Shown piece after piece: positions 24,831 to 33,750 of a stretch of 42,094 bases of DNA. The DNA is from Gammaproteobacteria bacterium (GTDB taxonomy: Bacteria > Pseudomonadota > Gammaproteobacteria > Steroidobacterales > GCA-2729495). Below the pieces are notes generated by a model, which saw only the letters and a program-made list of their open reading frames with translations, ran no database searches and was not told the origin of the DNA. Each line of letters starts with the position of its first letter. Within the stretch, counting starts at the first letter, position 1. The translations under genes and the position numbers were made by a program. The stretch covers positions 1-42,094 of the forward strand of contig JAUIEY010000001.1 of the NCBI GenBank assembly GCA_030429685.1, given 5' to 3'.

Positions 24831-25736
24831 TCAATGCCCGCCCGCAGCCTGCTCGGTGCTGCCCTTGAACTTGCCGGACTCGACCATCTTCTTGAAGTAG
24901 GTCCAGGAGGTTTCATTCGGACGCGGATCGTCGCCGGGCGGCGGCTGATCATACTCCGGATAATTGGTCGCGATTTCATTCTTGATCACATCCGGCAGCT
25001 CATCGTAGCTGTTCAGTTTACGACCGGCCGTGTGCATGTAGATCAGGCCCTGCCGACTGTCCATCTCCATCCATGGCAGCCAGTTCGAAACACGCGCCCA
25101 GCCCACCGCAATTTCAGCGCTGTCGGTGGCATCGCTGGTGAGGCTCTCCACATCACCGATGAAATTGAACATCTCGGTGGCATGATAAGTGCCGCCGATA
25201 AAGGGCTGGTAGTCGCCGCCAAGCGGATTACGGTAGAACAGCGGCACGGTAGACGTCAGCCACCAGTGATCGCCATTGAACTCAAACGGCATTTTGAAAT
25301 CGCGGCCGTTAGCCGACGCAAAAAACGGCCCCTGGTTCACCGGGTCGTTGGCGACATGCAACACCTGGTTCATCTTGCCCGTCCACGGGTTTTTCCAGGT
25401 ACGCAGTACTTCGCCCGTCTTGGGATCCAGATACAGCAGAATTTCACGGGTCACCAACCGAAAACCTTTACCGTTTTCCGGGTCATTGACGGTGACACAC
25501 TGGCGAATGTTCATGCCTTCAACTTTGAACAGTACCCGGTCAGCCTCACCTTCCACACGACTGAACGCGCGACCGCGCCAGCCATAGGTAACGGGCTTGT
25601 TGTCGATTTCCGAACACTGGATACGCCGAATTGCGCGCAGCTGCCCTTCCGGCGTATCAAGATCGAAAGCCTGTGCCGCCGGCACCGCAATGGCCGCGGC
25701 GAGCAGCGTAAAAAGGAGTTTTATCGAGCGTTTCAT
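24831..25736 (-). CDS. DUF1838-family exported protein
   Basis: A 301-residue protein with a clear signal peptide (MKRSIKLLFTLLAAA and on to AQA, about residue 23). The mature part begins with DLDTPEGQLRAIRRIQCSEID and holds TWKNPWTGKMNQVLHVANDP in the middle and WLPWMEMDSRQGLIYMHTAG later, all typical of DUF1838. The function is unknown. The ATG overlaps the stop of the serine hydrolase gene by one base (TAATG), so the two are translationally coupled. It is the third gene of a MarC, serine hydrolase, DUF1838 operon. Confidence 0.88.
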   Translation of the reverse strand: MKRSIKLLFTLLAAAIAVPAAQAFDLDTPEGQLRAIRRIQCSEIDNKPVTYGWRGRAFSRVEGEADRVLFKVEGMNIRQCVTVNDPENGKGFRLVTREILLYLDPKTGEVLRTWKNPWTGKMNQVLHVANDPVNQGPFFASANGRDFKMPFEFNGDHWWLTSTVPLFYRNPLGGDYQPFIGGTYHATEMFNFIGDVESLTSDATDSAEIAVGWARVSNWLPWMEMDSRQGLIYMHTAGRKLNSYDELPDVIKNEIATNYPEYDQPPPGDDPRPNETSWTYFKKMVESGKFKGSTEQAAGGH

Positions 25737-26938
25737 TATTCTCTCCGTTGCAGGCCCCTGACGGCCAGATTAATCAGTCGGGGTACATCGTAACCCGGTT
25801 TGATGGGTTGGCGCCCGAGCGCAGGCCCGAGCCGCACCACAATTAAGTTTTCCGACGGGACAATATAGACATGCTGCTGGCCGCGCCCCCACGTCATCCA
25901 GGTGTCCTGGGCAGCGAACGGCTCCGTGACAATGGCATCGCTCGAACCACGCCCCTCGCCGTAGCCCTCGACATTGAGCGGCGGATCACCGGCACCCAGC
26001 CAGACCTGATAACCGTAATGACTGCCCGCCGGCGAAGGCTGAGTCATCTCGTCAATCCAGTCAGCCGATACGATCCGGTTGCCGTTCACGACGCCCCTGT
26101 TTAACAGCATCATGCCGACTCGCACCCAGTCCATCGCCGGGGCAGCCAGGCAACACGAGGTGAATGCCCGGCCACCGGGTGAGTCAGTATGCACCCGCGC
26201 GCGTTCGCCACCCATCGGCAGCCATAACTTGTCACGCAGAATTTCGGCGTAACGTTTGCCATAGGCACGTTCCAGCACCACACCCAGCAACTCGGAATTA
26301 ATATTGTTGTAATCCCATTTGGTCCCCTGCTCCCAGTCGGCCAGCGGCGTACGCAGGATTGGCTCGATGGAGCGGCCGGAATTAAGCCACTGGATGCCGT
26401 CGGAAAACGGGTTCAGGGTAAATTCGTACTGTCCCAGCCCGGAGCTCATAACCATGAGATTGCGCAGGGTTATTGCACCGCGCGGCTCGTCCGCCCACTC
26501 CGCAATCCACTTGCCGACAGGTTCATCCACCGATGCAATGACACCGTCTTCAATAGCCACGCCAACAAACAGGCCCATCAGCGACTTGTGCATGGACTGC
26601 GACTGGGTCAGCCAGTCTGCCTGCCAGTGGTCGGCGTACCATTCATCCTGAATCACGCCGTTGTGCACCGTGATCAGCGCGTGACTGCCGAATTCGGCGG
26701 CGTAGGCATGCATGGCCGCCAGCGCCTCTGCCGACACGGTACGATTGCTGTCCGTGGCAACCGGAAGTACGTAGGAGGAATCGCCGCGGATTTCCTCGTC
26801 GGGCACCAGCACCTCAACACCGGTGGGATCACCGCTGCTGAAAAAGCGCACATAGTTGCGCCATAACCACGGGTCCTGCCAGTACACCGCCGTGATCACG
26901 AGCAGCAGGGCCACGCCAAACAGCAGCGTCTTGCGCAT
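25736..26938 (-). CDS. Serine hydrolase of the beta-lactamase class C/esterase family, membrane-anchored
   Basis: A 400-residue protein. An N-terminal hydrophobic segment (residues 5-18) serves as signal anchor. The catalytic Ser-x-x-Lys is SMHK (115-118), the second motif is Tyr-x-Asn in WDYNNINSE, and a third block near GRGQQHVYIVPSENLIVVRLG replaces the Lys-Thr-Gly motif. This matches the 6-aminohexanoate-dimer hydrolase and EstB-like branch more than true beta-lactamases. The ATG at 26938 starts two bases after the MarC stop; a TTG at 26944 is less likely. The substrate may be an ester, amide or D-amino acid peptide. Confidence 0.92.
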   Translation of the reverse strand: MRKTLLFGVALLLVITAVYWQDPWLWRNYVRFFSSGDPTGVEVLVPDEEIRGDSSYVLPVATDSNRTVSAEALAAMHAYAAEFGSHALITVHNGVIQDEWYADHWQADWLTQSQSMHKSLMGLFVGVAIEDGVIASVDEPVGKWIAEWADEPRGAITLRNLMVMSSGLGQYEFTLNPFSDGIQWLNSGRSIEPILRTPLADWEQGTKWDYNNINSELLGVVLERAYGKRYAEILRDKLWLPMGGERARVHTDSPGGRAFTSCCLAAPAMDWVRVGMMLLNRGVVNGNRIVSADWIDEMTQPSPAGSHYGYQVWLGAGDPPLNVEGYGEGRGSSDAIVTEPFAAQDTWMTWGRGQQHVYIVPSENLIVVRLGPALGRQPIKPGYDVPRLINLAVRGLQRRE

Positions 26939-26940
26939 AG

Positions 26941-27519
26941 TCAAAGCCTCGAATTCATAAATGCTTCGATGCCATCCAGGATCAATTGCACCGACAGCAT
27001 GATCAGCAACATGCCCATCAGACGCTCCATGGCCATGGTGCCGCGCCGGCCCAGCAACTGGAAGATTTGCGCCGACAGGGCCAGCAGGAATACCGTTCCG
27101 GCAGCGGCCACCAGGATGGCGCCGGCCACCAGCGTGATCGAAAATTTCTCGGCAAACAGCACAGCCATGGAAATTGCACTGGGCCCGGCAATAAGCGGCA
27201 TGGCGATCGGCACCACCAGCGGCGCTTCCACGGCCGGTTCATCAAGCATCTTATGGGATGGAAACAGCATGCCCAGGGCAATCAGAAACAACACGATGCC
27301 ACCGGCCAGTCGCAGCGAATGTTCGGCCAGACCGAGCGTCGTGAGCAACGTGCCACCGAAAAAACACGCGCATAGCAGAATGCCTGTGGCAATGGCCCCT
27401 TCCCGCAATACCACTTTCACCCGTTCGCGCGGCGACAGTTCCGCGAGCAGGGTATTCACAATCACCAGGTTCCCGAACGGGTCCATGATCAGGAACAGCA
27501 GTAAGGCGACGGAAATCAC
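26941..27519 (-). CDS. MarC-family integral membrane protein
   Basis: A 192-residue protein with about six membrane spans. It begins ISVALLLFLIMDPFGNLVIVN, the MarC signature. It also has VPIAMPLIAGPSAISMAVLFAE in the middle and ERLMGMLLIMLSVQLILDGI at the end. The family was once linked to multiple antibiotic resistance, but that was later disputed and the function is open. The start is GTG, with AAGG rather far upstream. It is the first gene of a three-gene operon with the serine hydrolase and DUF1838. Confidence 0.92.
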   Translation of the reverse strand: MISVALLLFLIMDPFGNLVIVNTLLAELSPRERVKVVLREGAIATGILLCACFFGGTLLTTLGLAEHSLRLAGGIVLFLIALGMLFPSHKMLDEPAVEAPLVVPIAMPLIAGPSAISMAVLFAEKFSITLVAGAILVAAAGTVFLLALSAQIFQLLGRRGTMAMERLMGMLLIMLSVQLILDGIEAFMNSRL

Positions 27520-27560
27520 GTTCGCTGTTTTAGCCTTATAACGCTACGTTGGCAAGAAAA

Positions 27561-27636
<76 letters not shown>

Positions 27637-27672
27637 ACAGGCTGGAGGCCTCGGTCAGAACGACCGGGGCGA

Positions 27673-27701
27673 AGTATAGGCGCAGATCGCACCCCCGGCA
27701 A
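27673..27701 (-). promoter_or_regulatory. Sigma-70 promoter of the tRNA-Thr gene
   Basis: On the minus strand, TTGCCG (27696-27701) is followed by a 17-base spacer and TATACT (27673-27678). The next bases, TCGCCCC, are GC-rich like the discriminator of stringently controlled stable-RNA promoters. The tRNA begins about 36 bases after the -10 box. Confidence 0.7.
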
Positions 27702-27727
27702 CGCGCGGGACTCAGCGCGCCAGCGCC

Positions 27728-28135
27728 TCAGGTTTTGTTCCTGACCCTGACTACCACTTCGACATCCTGCGCTTCGGTACCTGCCGGCAGGTCGGGCAGC
27801 CGACTGAACTGCAGGGCGTCGGCATCAATATCCGTCAGCTGCCCCGAGTCCACGTTGTAGAAATGATGATGATGACAGGTGGTCGAATCGTAAAACTGGC
27901 GTGTCGAATCAACCGACACTTCGCGTATCAGGCCCTGCTCAGTAAATAATTTAAGCGTGTTGTATACCGTCGCTTTGGAAACTTTGCTGCCAGCTCGCTG
28001 CAACTGGCTGAGAATTTCATCAGCCGACATGTGCTGCGGTCTGGATAACAACAGGGTGCCAATCTCGAGTCGCTGGCTGGTTGGTTTTACCCCGGTGGCA
28101 CGCAGGCGTTCTTCTATATTTTGTTTTTGCTCCAC
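27728..28135 (-). CDS. Fur-family transcriptional regulator, Irr-like
   Basis: A 135-residue regulator with the winged-helix of the Fur family: GVKPTSQRLEIGTLLL, then VSKATVYNTLKLFTEQGLIREV as the DNA-recognition part. The dimer domain has TTCHHHHFYNVDSGQLTDID. It has no Cys-x-x-Cys zinc motif at the end. These features, and the ending EVVVRVRNK, are closer to Irr, which senses haem/iron status, than to Fur itself. Start codons here are not ATG: two neighbouring GTG (28138, 28135) follow GGGGGAG; 28135 has the better spacing. The frame runs open to 28315, but that part has no family likeness. Its targets are unknown. Confidence 0.88.
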   Translation of the reverse strand: MEQKQNIEERLRATGVKPTSQRLEIGTLLLSRPQHMSADEILSQLQRAGSKVSKATVYNTLKLFTEQGLIREVSVDSTRQFYDSTTCHHHHFYNVDSGQLTDIDADALQFSRLPDLPAGTEAQDVEVVVRVRNKT

Positions 28136-28279
28136 CACACTCCCCCAAGTATGCACGTGTTGGTTAAATTCTAGTCGTTGCGAAAACGGCCATGCAATTC
28201 TTGACAGACCGGTTTTTCCGGTGATTTTGGGCGCAAATCCGACTGGTGAACAAGTCCGTAAAAACCAACAATCAGGCGC

Positions 28280-28837
28280 ATGGAGATTTTGCGGCAGGCA
28301 TTTTTTGCCAGACACAGTGACGGTTTTTCCCTGCTGGAATTTTTACTGACCGTAACCCTGCTCGGCGTACTCACCGTCATGGCGGTTGGCGGGATGCAAC
28401 AGCTGAACGCCCGGATGCAGATGAATACCAATATAAATAGTCTTCTACACACGATTTATGAAGCTCGTTCGCGCGCATTGACCAGCGGCAGCGAGGTGGT
28501 GATTTGCCCGAGCGGCAATGCGTTGCGGTGCGATACAGGCAATGCCTGGCAAAACGGCTGGCTGGCATTCCAGACGCCCGTAGCGGGTAGCCGCCAGCCC
28601 GGCGCCGATGCCAGGCGGCTGGCCCGTGGCGAGCGCATGCCCGGTCTGCGCGTGTCCGCCAACCGGCAGCTGTTTGTCATGCGCCCGTTCGGGCGGCGCT
28701 CGACCAATGGCACCTGGATATTCTGTGACCGGCAGGCACTAACTGCGCCGCAGGCCGTCGTCGTCAGTTACACCGGCAAGCCGCGCGTTACCCGCAGCAA
28801 CCCGGCCGGCCGCCCGTTGCGCTGTCCGGATATTTGA
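28280..28837 (+). CDS. FimT/GspH-type minor pseudopilin
   Basis: A 185-residue type IV pilin-like protein. DGFSLLEFLLTVTLLGVL (residues 14-31) is the prepilin cleavage site and helix: cut between Gly15 and Phe16, with the conserved Glu five residues on. The rest, with EVVICPSGNALRCDTGNAWQNGW and a C-terminal Cys, fits the GspH/FimT domain. It belongs to the set of minor pilins that prime assembly of type IV pili, and FimT in some species also binds DNA during uptake. Its stop overlaps the next ATG by one base (TGATG). Confidence 0.9.
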   Translation: MEILRQAFFARHSDGFSLLEFLLTVTLLGVLTVMAVGGMQQLNARMQMNTNINSLLHTIYEARSRALTSGSEVVICPSGNALRCDTGNAWQNGWLAFQTPVAGSRQPGADARRLARGERMPGLRVSANRQLFVMRPFGRRSTNGTWIFCDRQALTAPQAVVVSYTGKPRVTRSNPAGRPLRCPDI

Positions 28838-29073
28838 TGCTTATGTCCGCCGGCCAGCAACATTATTCCGCCCGCGGCAGCACGCTGGTCGAGATTCTCG
28901 CGGCCCTGGCCATCGCAGCGATAGCCGGGCTGGCCATCATGACTGCCATGATCAACAGCATTGCCGGACGCCGGACTGACGTGCAACAGGTTCAGGCCAT
29001 TCGCCAGCAGGCTGACAGTGACGAACTTGCAGCAATGCGCGAGCGGGCTGCCTGGTACACCGTGGCTTCATGA
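28837..29073 (+). CDS. PilV-like minor pseudopilin, very short
   Basis: Only 78 residues. RGSTLVEILAALAIAAIAGLA is a prepilin-type helix with Ser in place of the usual Phe after the cleaved Gly, and the conserved Glu five residues on. The remainder is a short helical tail, so almost no globular head is left; typical PilV proteins are much longer. The frame reads cleanly into the next gene (4-base overlap), so it may be a naturally reduced pilin and not an obvious frameshift. The position between fimT-type and pilW-type genes supports the PilV call. Confidence 0.72.
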   Translation: MLMSAGQQHYSARGSTLVEILAALAIAAIAGLAIMTAMINSIAGRRTDVQQVQAIRQQADSDELAAMRERAAWYTVAS

Positions 29074-29825
29074 GGCGCAGGCACTTTGCAGCATGGTCAA
29101 CAGGCAACGGCTTTACGCTGGCCGAATTGCTGGTGGCCATGACCCTCGGCCTCGGCCTGATCGCCGGCGCATTGCATATGTTCGGGATGGTGCTCAATGC
29201 CTGGCAGACCATCGAGGCTGCCGCCTCGCTGGAGGAACGTCTCGATTTTGCCCTCAGGGCCATGGAAGCTGACGTGCTGCTCGCAGGCTACCGCGGTGAT
29301 TCGCATCTGCCGGGTCCGGCGGTTCCGGTCGGCGCCCACTGCCGGGGGCGGGATGTCTCGGGCTGGGCGCTGAACATCAGTGCGACGCCGGAAGCACACA
29401 ACAACGCAGCCAGCCTGCCCTGCCCGGCATACACCGGCATGCAGGCCGGCAGCGATGCACTGGTGGTGCGTCATGATGACGCCATGAGCGATATTCTGGT
29501 CAGGCAATTGCACGGCTGGTATGTAGACCGCGGTTCTTCATCACCAAACGAGCCGTCACTGCGGCGGCATACTTTGATGCCGGACGGTACAGTGCAGAAT
29601 CACGAAGTGATGCCCGGCATCGAATCGCTGCAGATACTTCTCGGCATGGATCACGACGGTGACCGGCAGATAGATGAGTTCATGGAGCCGGGCGCCGAGA
29701 CCGGCACCTTGCTGGCCGTGCAGGTGGAACTGACGGCACGGGCAGCGCGGCGCGAACCGCAGGTCGCCGGCGATGGCTACCGCCGCCGCACAGCCGGCCG
29801 CATATTCCTGTTGCGCAATGTCTGA
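29070..29825 (+). CDS. PilW-like minor pilin
   Basis: A 251-residue protein whose start NGFTLAELLVAMTLGLGLIAG (residues 13-33) is a prepilin signal with the conserved Glu. The globular part includes EERLDFALRAMEADVLLAGYRG, GSDALVVRHDD and PGIESLQILLGMDHDGDRQIDEF, a layout seen in PilW proteins of pseudomonads. DHDGDRQIDE resembles a calcium-binding loop. It overlaps the pilX-type gene by 8 bases (ATGTCTGA). It should act with FimT, PilV and PilX in starting pilus assembly. Confidence 0.86.
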   Translation: MRRRHFAAWSTGNGFTLAELLVAMTLGLGLIAGALHMFGMVLNAWQTIEAAASLEERLDFALRAMEADVLLAGYRGDSHLPGPAVPVGAHCRGRDVSGWALNISATPEAHNNAASLPCPAYTGMQAGSDALVVRHDDAMSDILVRQLHGWYVDRGSSSPNEPSLRRHTLMPDGTVQNHEVMPGIESLQILLGMDHDGDRQIDEFMEPGAETGTLLAVQVELTARAARREPQVAGDGYRRRTAGRIFLLRNV

Positions 29826-30360
29826 CGCAGAATTTAATTGGGTGGCCTGGCACCGCCGGCACAATCGCAGCGACATGCAAACGGGCTCGGTATTGGCGCT
29901 CATGCTGCTGTTGCTGGTACTGATGACGGCCACCGCGGTAGCGGTGACCCGCACCGCAACCGCCAATACGCGGCTGGTCGCATCGGTGCAGGCGGGCAGT
30001 GTCGCCTTTGCGCTGGCAGCCGCCGCAACCCGGCGGGCTATGCAAACTGTGCAGGCCGACCCGACGCTGCTGCCAGGCTCAGGACATGTTGATCTGGATG
30101 CTGTGCATGGCCCGACAGGCAGCGCCCGCACACGCATACGCTTGCTTGGCACCCGGCCCGGCTGCGCAGCGCTCGGCGCACTGCCGGCGGAACGCAGTGA
30201 TTACGAAATTCAGGTCACGGCGACCGGCACCCGCGGCGCACTCAGTCATCACCGGCAGGGATTCTATGTTTGCCGCGAAATCTGCACACCGCCGTGCACC
30301 GGCATGGAAACGCCGGCGCAGCCAACTTATTGGTATCAAACCCGGCCGGATAAACCGTGA
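29818..30360 (+). CDS. PilX-like minor pilin
   Basis: A 180-residue protein. Residues about 20-44, MQTGSVLALMLLLLVLMTATAVAV, match the start of PilX, which lacks the conserved Glu of other pilins. The rest has several Cys near the C-terminus (GFYVCREICTPPC) that may form disulfides. The chosen ATG overlaps the end of the pilW-type gene; an ATG at 29875 would remove the extra N-terminal residues and is equally possible. The operon stops here: the pilY1 and pilE genes that usually follow are absent, and lspA faces it 8 bases away. Confidence 0.82.
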   Translation: MSDAEFNWVAWHRRHNRSDMQTGSVLALMLLLLVLMTATAVAVTRTATANTRLVASVQAGSVAFALAAAATRRAMQTVQADPTLLPGSGHVDLDAVHGPTGSARTRIRLLGTRPGCAALGALPAERSDYEIQVTATGTRGALSHHRQGFYVCREICTPPCTGMETPAQPTYWYQTRPDKP

Positions 30361-30368
30361 CCGGTCGG

Positions 30369-30878
30369 CTATTGCCTGAGGCGCCGGCGTTCCAGAAAAA
30401 AGCTGTCGAACAGCACCAGCACCACCCCCACCGTAATGGCACTGTCCGCCACATTGAAGGCCGGCCATGACCATTGCTCGTAGTAGACCAGAATAAAATC
30501 CACCACATAGCCATGCATGACCCGGTCAATCAGGTTGCCGATGGCACCGGCAAGGATCAGCGCCAGGCCAAGCGCCAGCGTGCGACAACCCCGTGCCGGC
30601 AATACCCACTGATACCAGAGAATGCCGAGACTGACGAGCACCGCAATGCCGGTAAACAACCAGTGCTGCCAGCCACCCGCGTCAGCGAGCAAACTGAATG
30701 CCGCGCCGGTGTTGTGAAAGCGCACCAGGTCAAAAACCGGCAACAAATTGATGCGGTCGTATTCATCCAGATTGACCTGCACCATCCACTTGCTGAGCTG
30801 ATCAATCAGAATCAGCGGCACGGTGACCCACATCCAGCGGAGTGACGCGGCACCGGCTTTGGCAACCTGCTCAGGCAT
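30369..30878 (-). CDS. lspA: Lipoprotein signal peptidase (signal peptidase II)
   Basis: A 169-residue inner-membrane aspartyl protease with four membrane spans. All five family boxes are visible: IDQLSKW, HNTGAAFSLLAD, GAIGNLIDRV, YVVDFI and FNVADSAI. The two catalytic Asp lie in GNLIDR and FNVADS. It cuts the signal peptide from lipoproteins after diacylglyceryl transfer. The ATG overlaps the ileS stop by 8 bases (ATGCCTGA), an arrangement that couples their translation. The frame stays open upstream through ileS, but the family start is MPEQVAKAG. Confidence 0.97.
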   Translation of the reverse strand: MPEQVAKAGAASLRWMWVTVPLILIDQLSKWMVQVNLDEYDRINLLPVFDLVRFHNTGAAFSLLADAGGWQHWLFTGIAVLVSLGILWYQWVLPARGCRTLALGLALILAGAIGNLIDRVMHGYVVDFILVYYEQWSWPAFNVADSAITVGVVLVLFDSFFLERRRLRQ

Positions 30879-33684
30879 AAGCGCGCTGCTCACCCGGGCC
30901 ACTAATGTTGCTTTCGCAGCGACCGCAAATCTCCGGGTGCGCGGCGGAACTGCCAACGTCGGCGCGGCGATGCCAGCAACGAATGCACTTGTCATGTTCG
31001 CTGACGCCGACGGAAACCCGGAAGCCGTCGCCGGCAACCGCGCTGGCGGGAGCATCAGCCAGCGGAGTAACTGCCGCCTCGGAGGTGATAAACACAAAAC
31101 GCAGTTCATCGCCCAGTTGCTGCAGGGCGTCCTGCAGGGCGCCGTCCGCATGGACCACGACCGTCGCCTCCAGCGCCGAGCCGATAGTGCCGGCATCGCG
31201 CAATGCTTCCAGCGCCCGGGCAACCGTTTCGCGCACCGCAATCAACGCGTCCCAGTCAATTTCGAGCGTGCCCTGCGCATCCGCCTGTTCAAACAACGCC
31301 AGAAAAACCGATGGCTCTTCGCGTGCGGGCAACTCCTGCCAGATCTCCTCGGCGGTAAAACTGAGCACCGGCGCCAGCCAGCGCACCATGGATTCAACAA
31401 TCAGGTACATGGCCGTCTGTGCAGAGCGGCGCGGATGTGAATCAGCACCCGTGGTGTACAAACGGTCCTTGAGAATATCGAGGTAGAACGACCCCATATC
31501 CACCACACAGAAGTTGTGCAGGTCCTGGTATACCCGATGGAAGGCATATTCTTCATAGGCTTTCAGCAACCGGGATTGCAGTCGCGCAGCGCGCAATACG
31601 GCCCAGCGATCGAGATCAACCATTTCGTCGAGCGGCACGCTGTGGCTGGCAGGATCAAAGCCGTGCAGATTGCCCAGCAGGAATCGCGCGGTATTGCGCA
31701 TGCGCCGGTAGGAGTCCGCCACCCGTTTCAGAATTTCGTCGGAAGCGCTCATTTCGCCGCTGTAATCCGTAGCGGCAACCCACAAACGCAGAATGTCGGC
31801 ACCCAGACTGTTTGCCACCTGCTGCGGCGCGATGGTGTTGCCGAGCGACTTGGACATCTTGTGCCCTTTTTCGTCAACAGTGAACCCGTGGGTCATGCAC
31901 TGGCGATAAGGCGCATCACCGTGCATGGCCACTGAAGTCAGCAGCGAGCTCTGGAACCAGCCGCGATGTTGATCGGAACCTTCCAGGTACAGATCGGCCT
32001 GTTGCGGAATTTCTTCACGGGCCTGCGACAGGCAATGGTGCACCATGCCGGAGTCCATCCAGACATCCATGGTATCCATAACCTTGTCGTAGTCGGCGGC
32101 ATCGTCAATCAATTCAGCGATATCGAGCTCAAACCAGCCATCAATGCTGTCAGTCTCGATACGCCCGGCGACCTGCTCCAGCAGCGCGGGAGTATCCGGA
32201 TGCAACTCGCCGCTTTCTTTGTGCACCAGCAACGGAATCGGCACGCCCCAGGTGCGCTGGCGTGAAATACACCAGTCGGGCCGGCCTTCCACCATGGCCT
32301 CAATACGTTGCTGCCCCCAGGCAGGTATCCACTGCACGTTGGCGATTGCGTACATGGCGTCACGCCGCAGCCCGTTCTGGTCAAGGCTGACAAACCACTG
32401 TGGCGTGGCGCGAAAAATCAGCGGCGTCTTGTGCCGCCAGCAATGCGGGTAACTGTGATTGAATCCCGTGACATGCAACAGGGTGCCATTTTCCTGCATG
32501 AGCTCGGTGATGGCCTTGCCCGCTTTGTTGATGTGCTGCCCGGCAAACAATTCTGTCGACGGCAGGTACACACCATTGGCATCCACCGGGTTCTCCAGCG
32601 GCAGATCATTCGCGACGCCCGCGGCGAAATCATCGTGACCGTGGCCTGGCGCAATGTGCACTGCACCCGTACCGGTGTCCAGGGTCACGAAATCGGTATT
32701 GATGACCGGCACCTGCCGGTCGTAGAACGGGTGCTCCAGTTGCAGGCCGTGTAGCAGTGAACCGGGAAACTCAGCCAGAATCTGGCTGCCGGTCGCACCG
32801 TAGCGGACCAGTGCATCCTCCGCCAGCCCCTCGGCCAATACCAGCAATTCACTCTGGCCGTTGATATCGGCTTCGACCAGCACGTAAGGAATATCCGGGC
32901 CGAGTGCCACTGCCTGGTTGGCCGGCAACGTCCATGCCGTGGTGGTCCAGATCGGCACCGAGGCACGCAGCGACTCTTCACTGGCCATGGTCTTCAGGCT
33001 GGAACCCACACGCTCGAATAGTTCTGCGTGGTCTATGACCTCGAAACGCACATCAATCGCAAAAGATTTTTTATCCTGATACTCGACTTCTGCCTCTGCC
33101 AGCGCCGAGCCGCAGTCCAGACACCAGTGCACCGGCTTGTAACCGCGTTGCAGGTGGCCGTTATCTATAATTTTGGCAAAGCCGCGCACCTGCGCCGCTT
33201 CGAATGCCGGATCAAGCGTCAGATAGGGATTGTCCCAGTCACCCAGTACGCCCAGACGCTTGAAGTCTTCGCGCTGACTGTCCACCTGACGCAGCGCGTA
33301 TTCGCGACAGGCCTGGCGGAACTGGGCCGCATCGAGTTTTTTACCGACCTTGCCTTGCTTCTTTTCGACCTGCAGTTCAATGGGCAGACCGTGACAGTCC
33401 CAGCCGGGAATGTAAGGTGCGTCATAGCCCATCAGGCCGCGCGATTTGACCACAATGTCCTTGAGGATCTTGTTAACCGCATGACCCAGGTGAATCTGCC
33501 CGTTGGCATACGGCGGTCCGTCAACCAGCACAAAAGGCTTGCGCCCCCTGGCACGCTCGCGGATCTTGCCGTACAGGTCATCATCCAGCCAGTGCCTGAG
33601 CATCTGCGGCTCACGCTGGGCCAGGTTGGCACGCATCGGAAATGCCGTTTGCGGCAGGTTAATAGTGTCTTTGTAATCAGTCAC
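30871..33684 (-). CDS. ileS: Isoleucyl-tRNA synthetase
   Basis: A 937-residue class I synthetase. The HIGH motif lies in YANGQIHLGHAVNK (about residues 58-71), the KMSKS motif in GHKMSKSLGN (about 600). A C-terminal zinc ribbon is present in CIRCWHRRADVGSS and CGRCESN. The length is usual for the bacterial type. It charges tRNA-Ile and edits valine in the CP1 domain. The gene lies 66 bases after ribF and overlaps lspA, the classic ribF-ileS-lspA order. Confidence 0.98.
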   Translation of the reverse strand: MTDYKDTINLPQTAFPMRANLAQREPQMLRHWLDDDLYGKIRERARGRKPFVLVDGPPYANGQIHLGHAVNKILKDIVVKSRGLMGYDAPYIPGWDCHGLPIELQVEKKQGKVGKKLDAAQFRQACREYALRQVDSQREDFKRLGVLGDWDNPYLTLDPAFEAAQVRGFAKIIDNGHLQRGYKPVHWCLDCGSALAEAEVEYQDKKSFAIDVRFEVIDHAELFERVGSSLKTMASEESLRASVPIWTTTAWTLPANQAVALGPDIPYVLVEADINGQSELLVLAEGLAEDALVRYGATGSQILAEFPGSLLHGLQLEHPFYDRQVPVINTDFVTLDTGTGAVHIAPGHGHDDFAAGVANDLPLENPVDANGVYLPSTELFAGQHINKAGKAITELMQENGTLLHVTGFNHSYPHCWRHKTPLIFRATPQWFVSLDQNGLRRDAMYAIANVQWIPAWGQQRIEAMVEGRPDWCISRQRTWGVPIPLLVHKESGELHPDTPALLEQVAGRIETDSIDGWFELDIAELIDDAADYDKVMDTMDVWMDSGMVHHCLSQAREEIPQQADLYLEGSDQHRGWFQSSLLTSVAMHGDAPYRQCMTHGFTVDEKGHKMSKSLGNTIAPQQVANSLGADILRLWVAATDYSGEMSASDEILKRVADSYRRMRNTARFLLGNLHGFDPASHSVPLDEMVDLDRWAVLRAARLQSRLLKAYEEYAFHRVYQDLHNFCVVDMGSFYLDILKDRLYTTGADSHPRRSAQTAMYLIVESMVRWLAPVLSFTAEEIWQELPAREEPSVFLALFEQADAQGTLEIDWDALIAVRETVARALEALRDAGTIGSALEATVVVHADGALQDALQQLGDELRFVFITSEAAVTPLADAPASAVAGDGFRVSVGVSEHDKCIRCWHRRADVGSSAAHPEICGRCESNISGPGEQRAYA

Positions 33685-33750
33685 AGCAAAACTTCAGGAG
33701 TCGTTGTAGTCAGTCACAGCAGCTTGGAGGGATTGTGAGCAGATCGCGCG

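Noticed and set aside
24834..25793. A 319-codon open frame on the plus strand opposite the DUF1838 gene
   Set aside because: It is fully antisense to a gene with a signal peptide and clear family motifs. Its translation is rich in Arg/His with no domain pattern, as expected for a shadow frame in GC-rich DNA.
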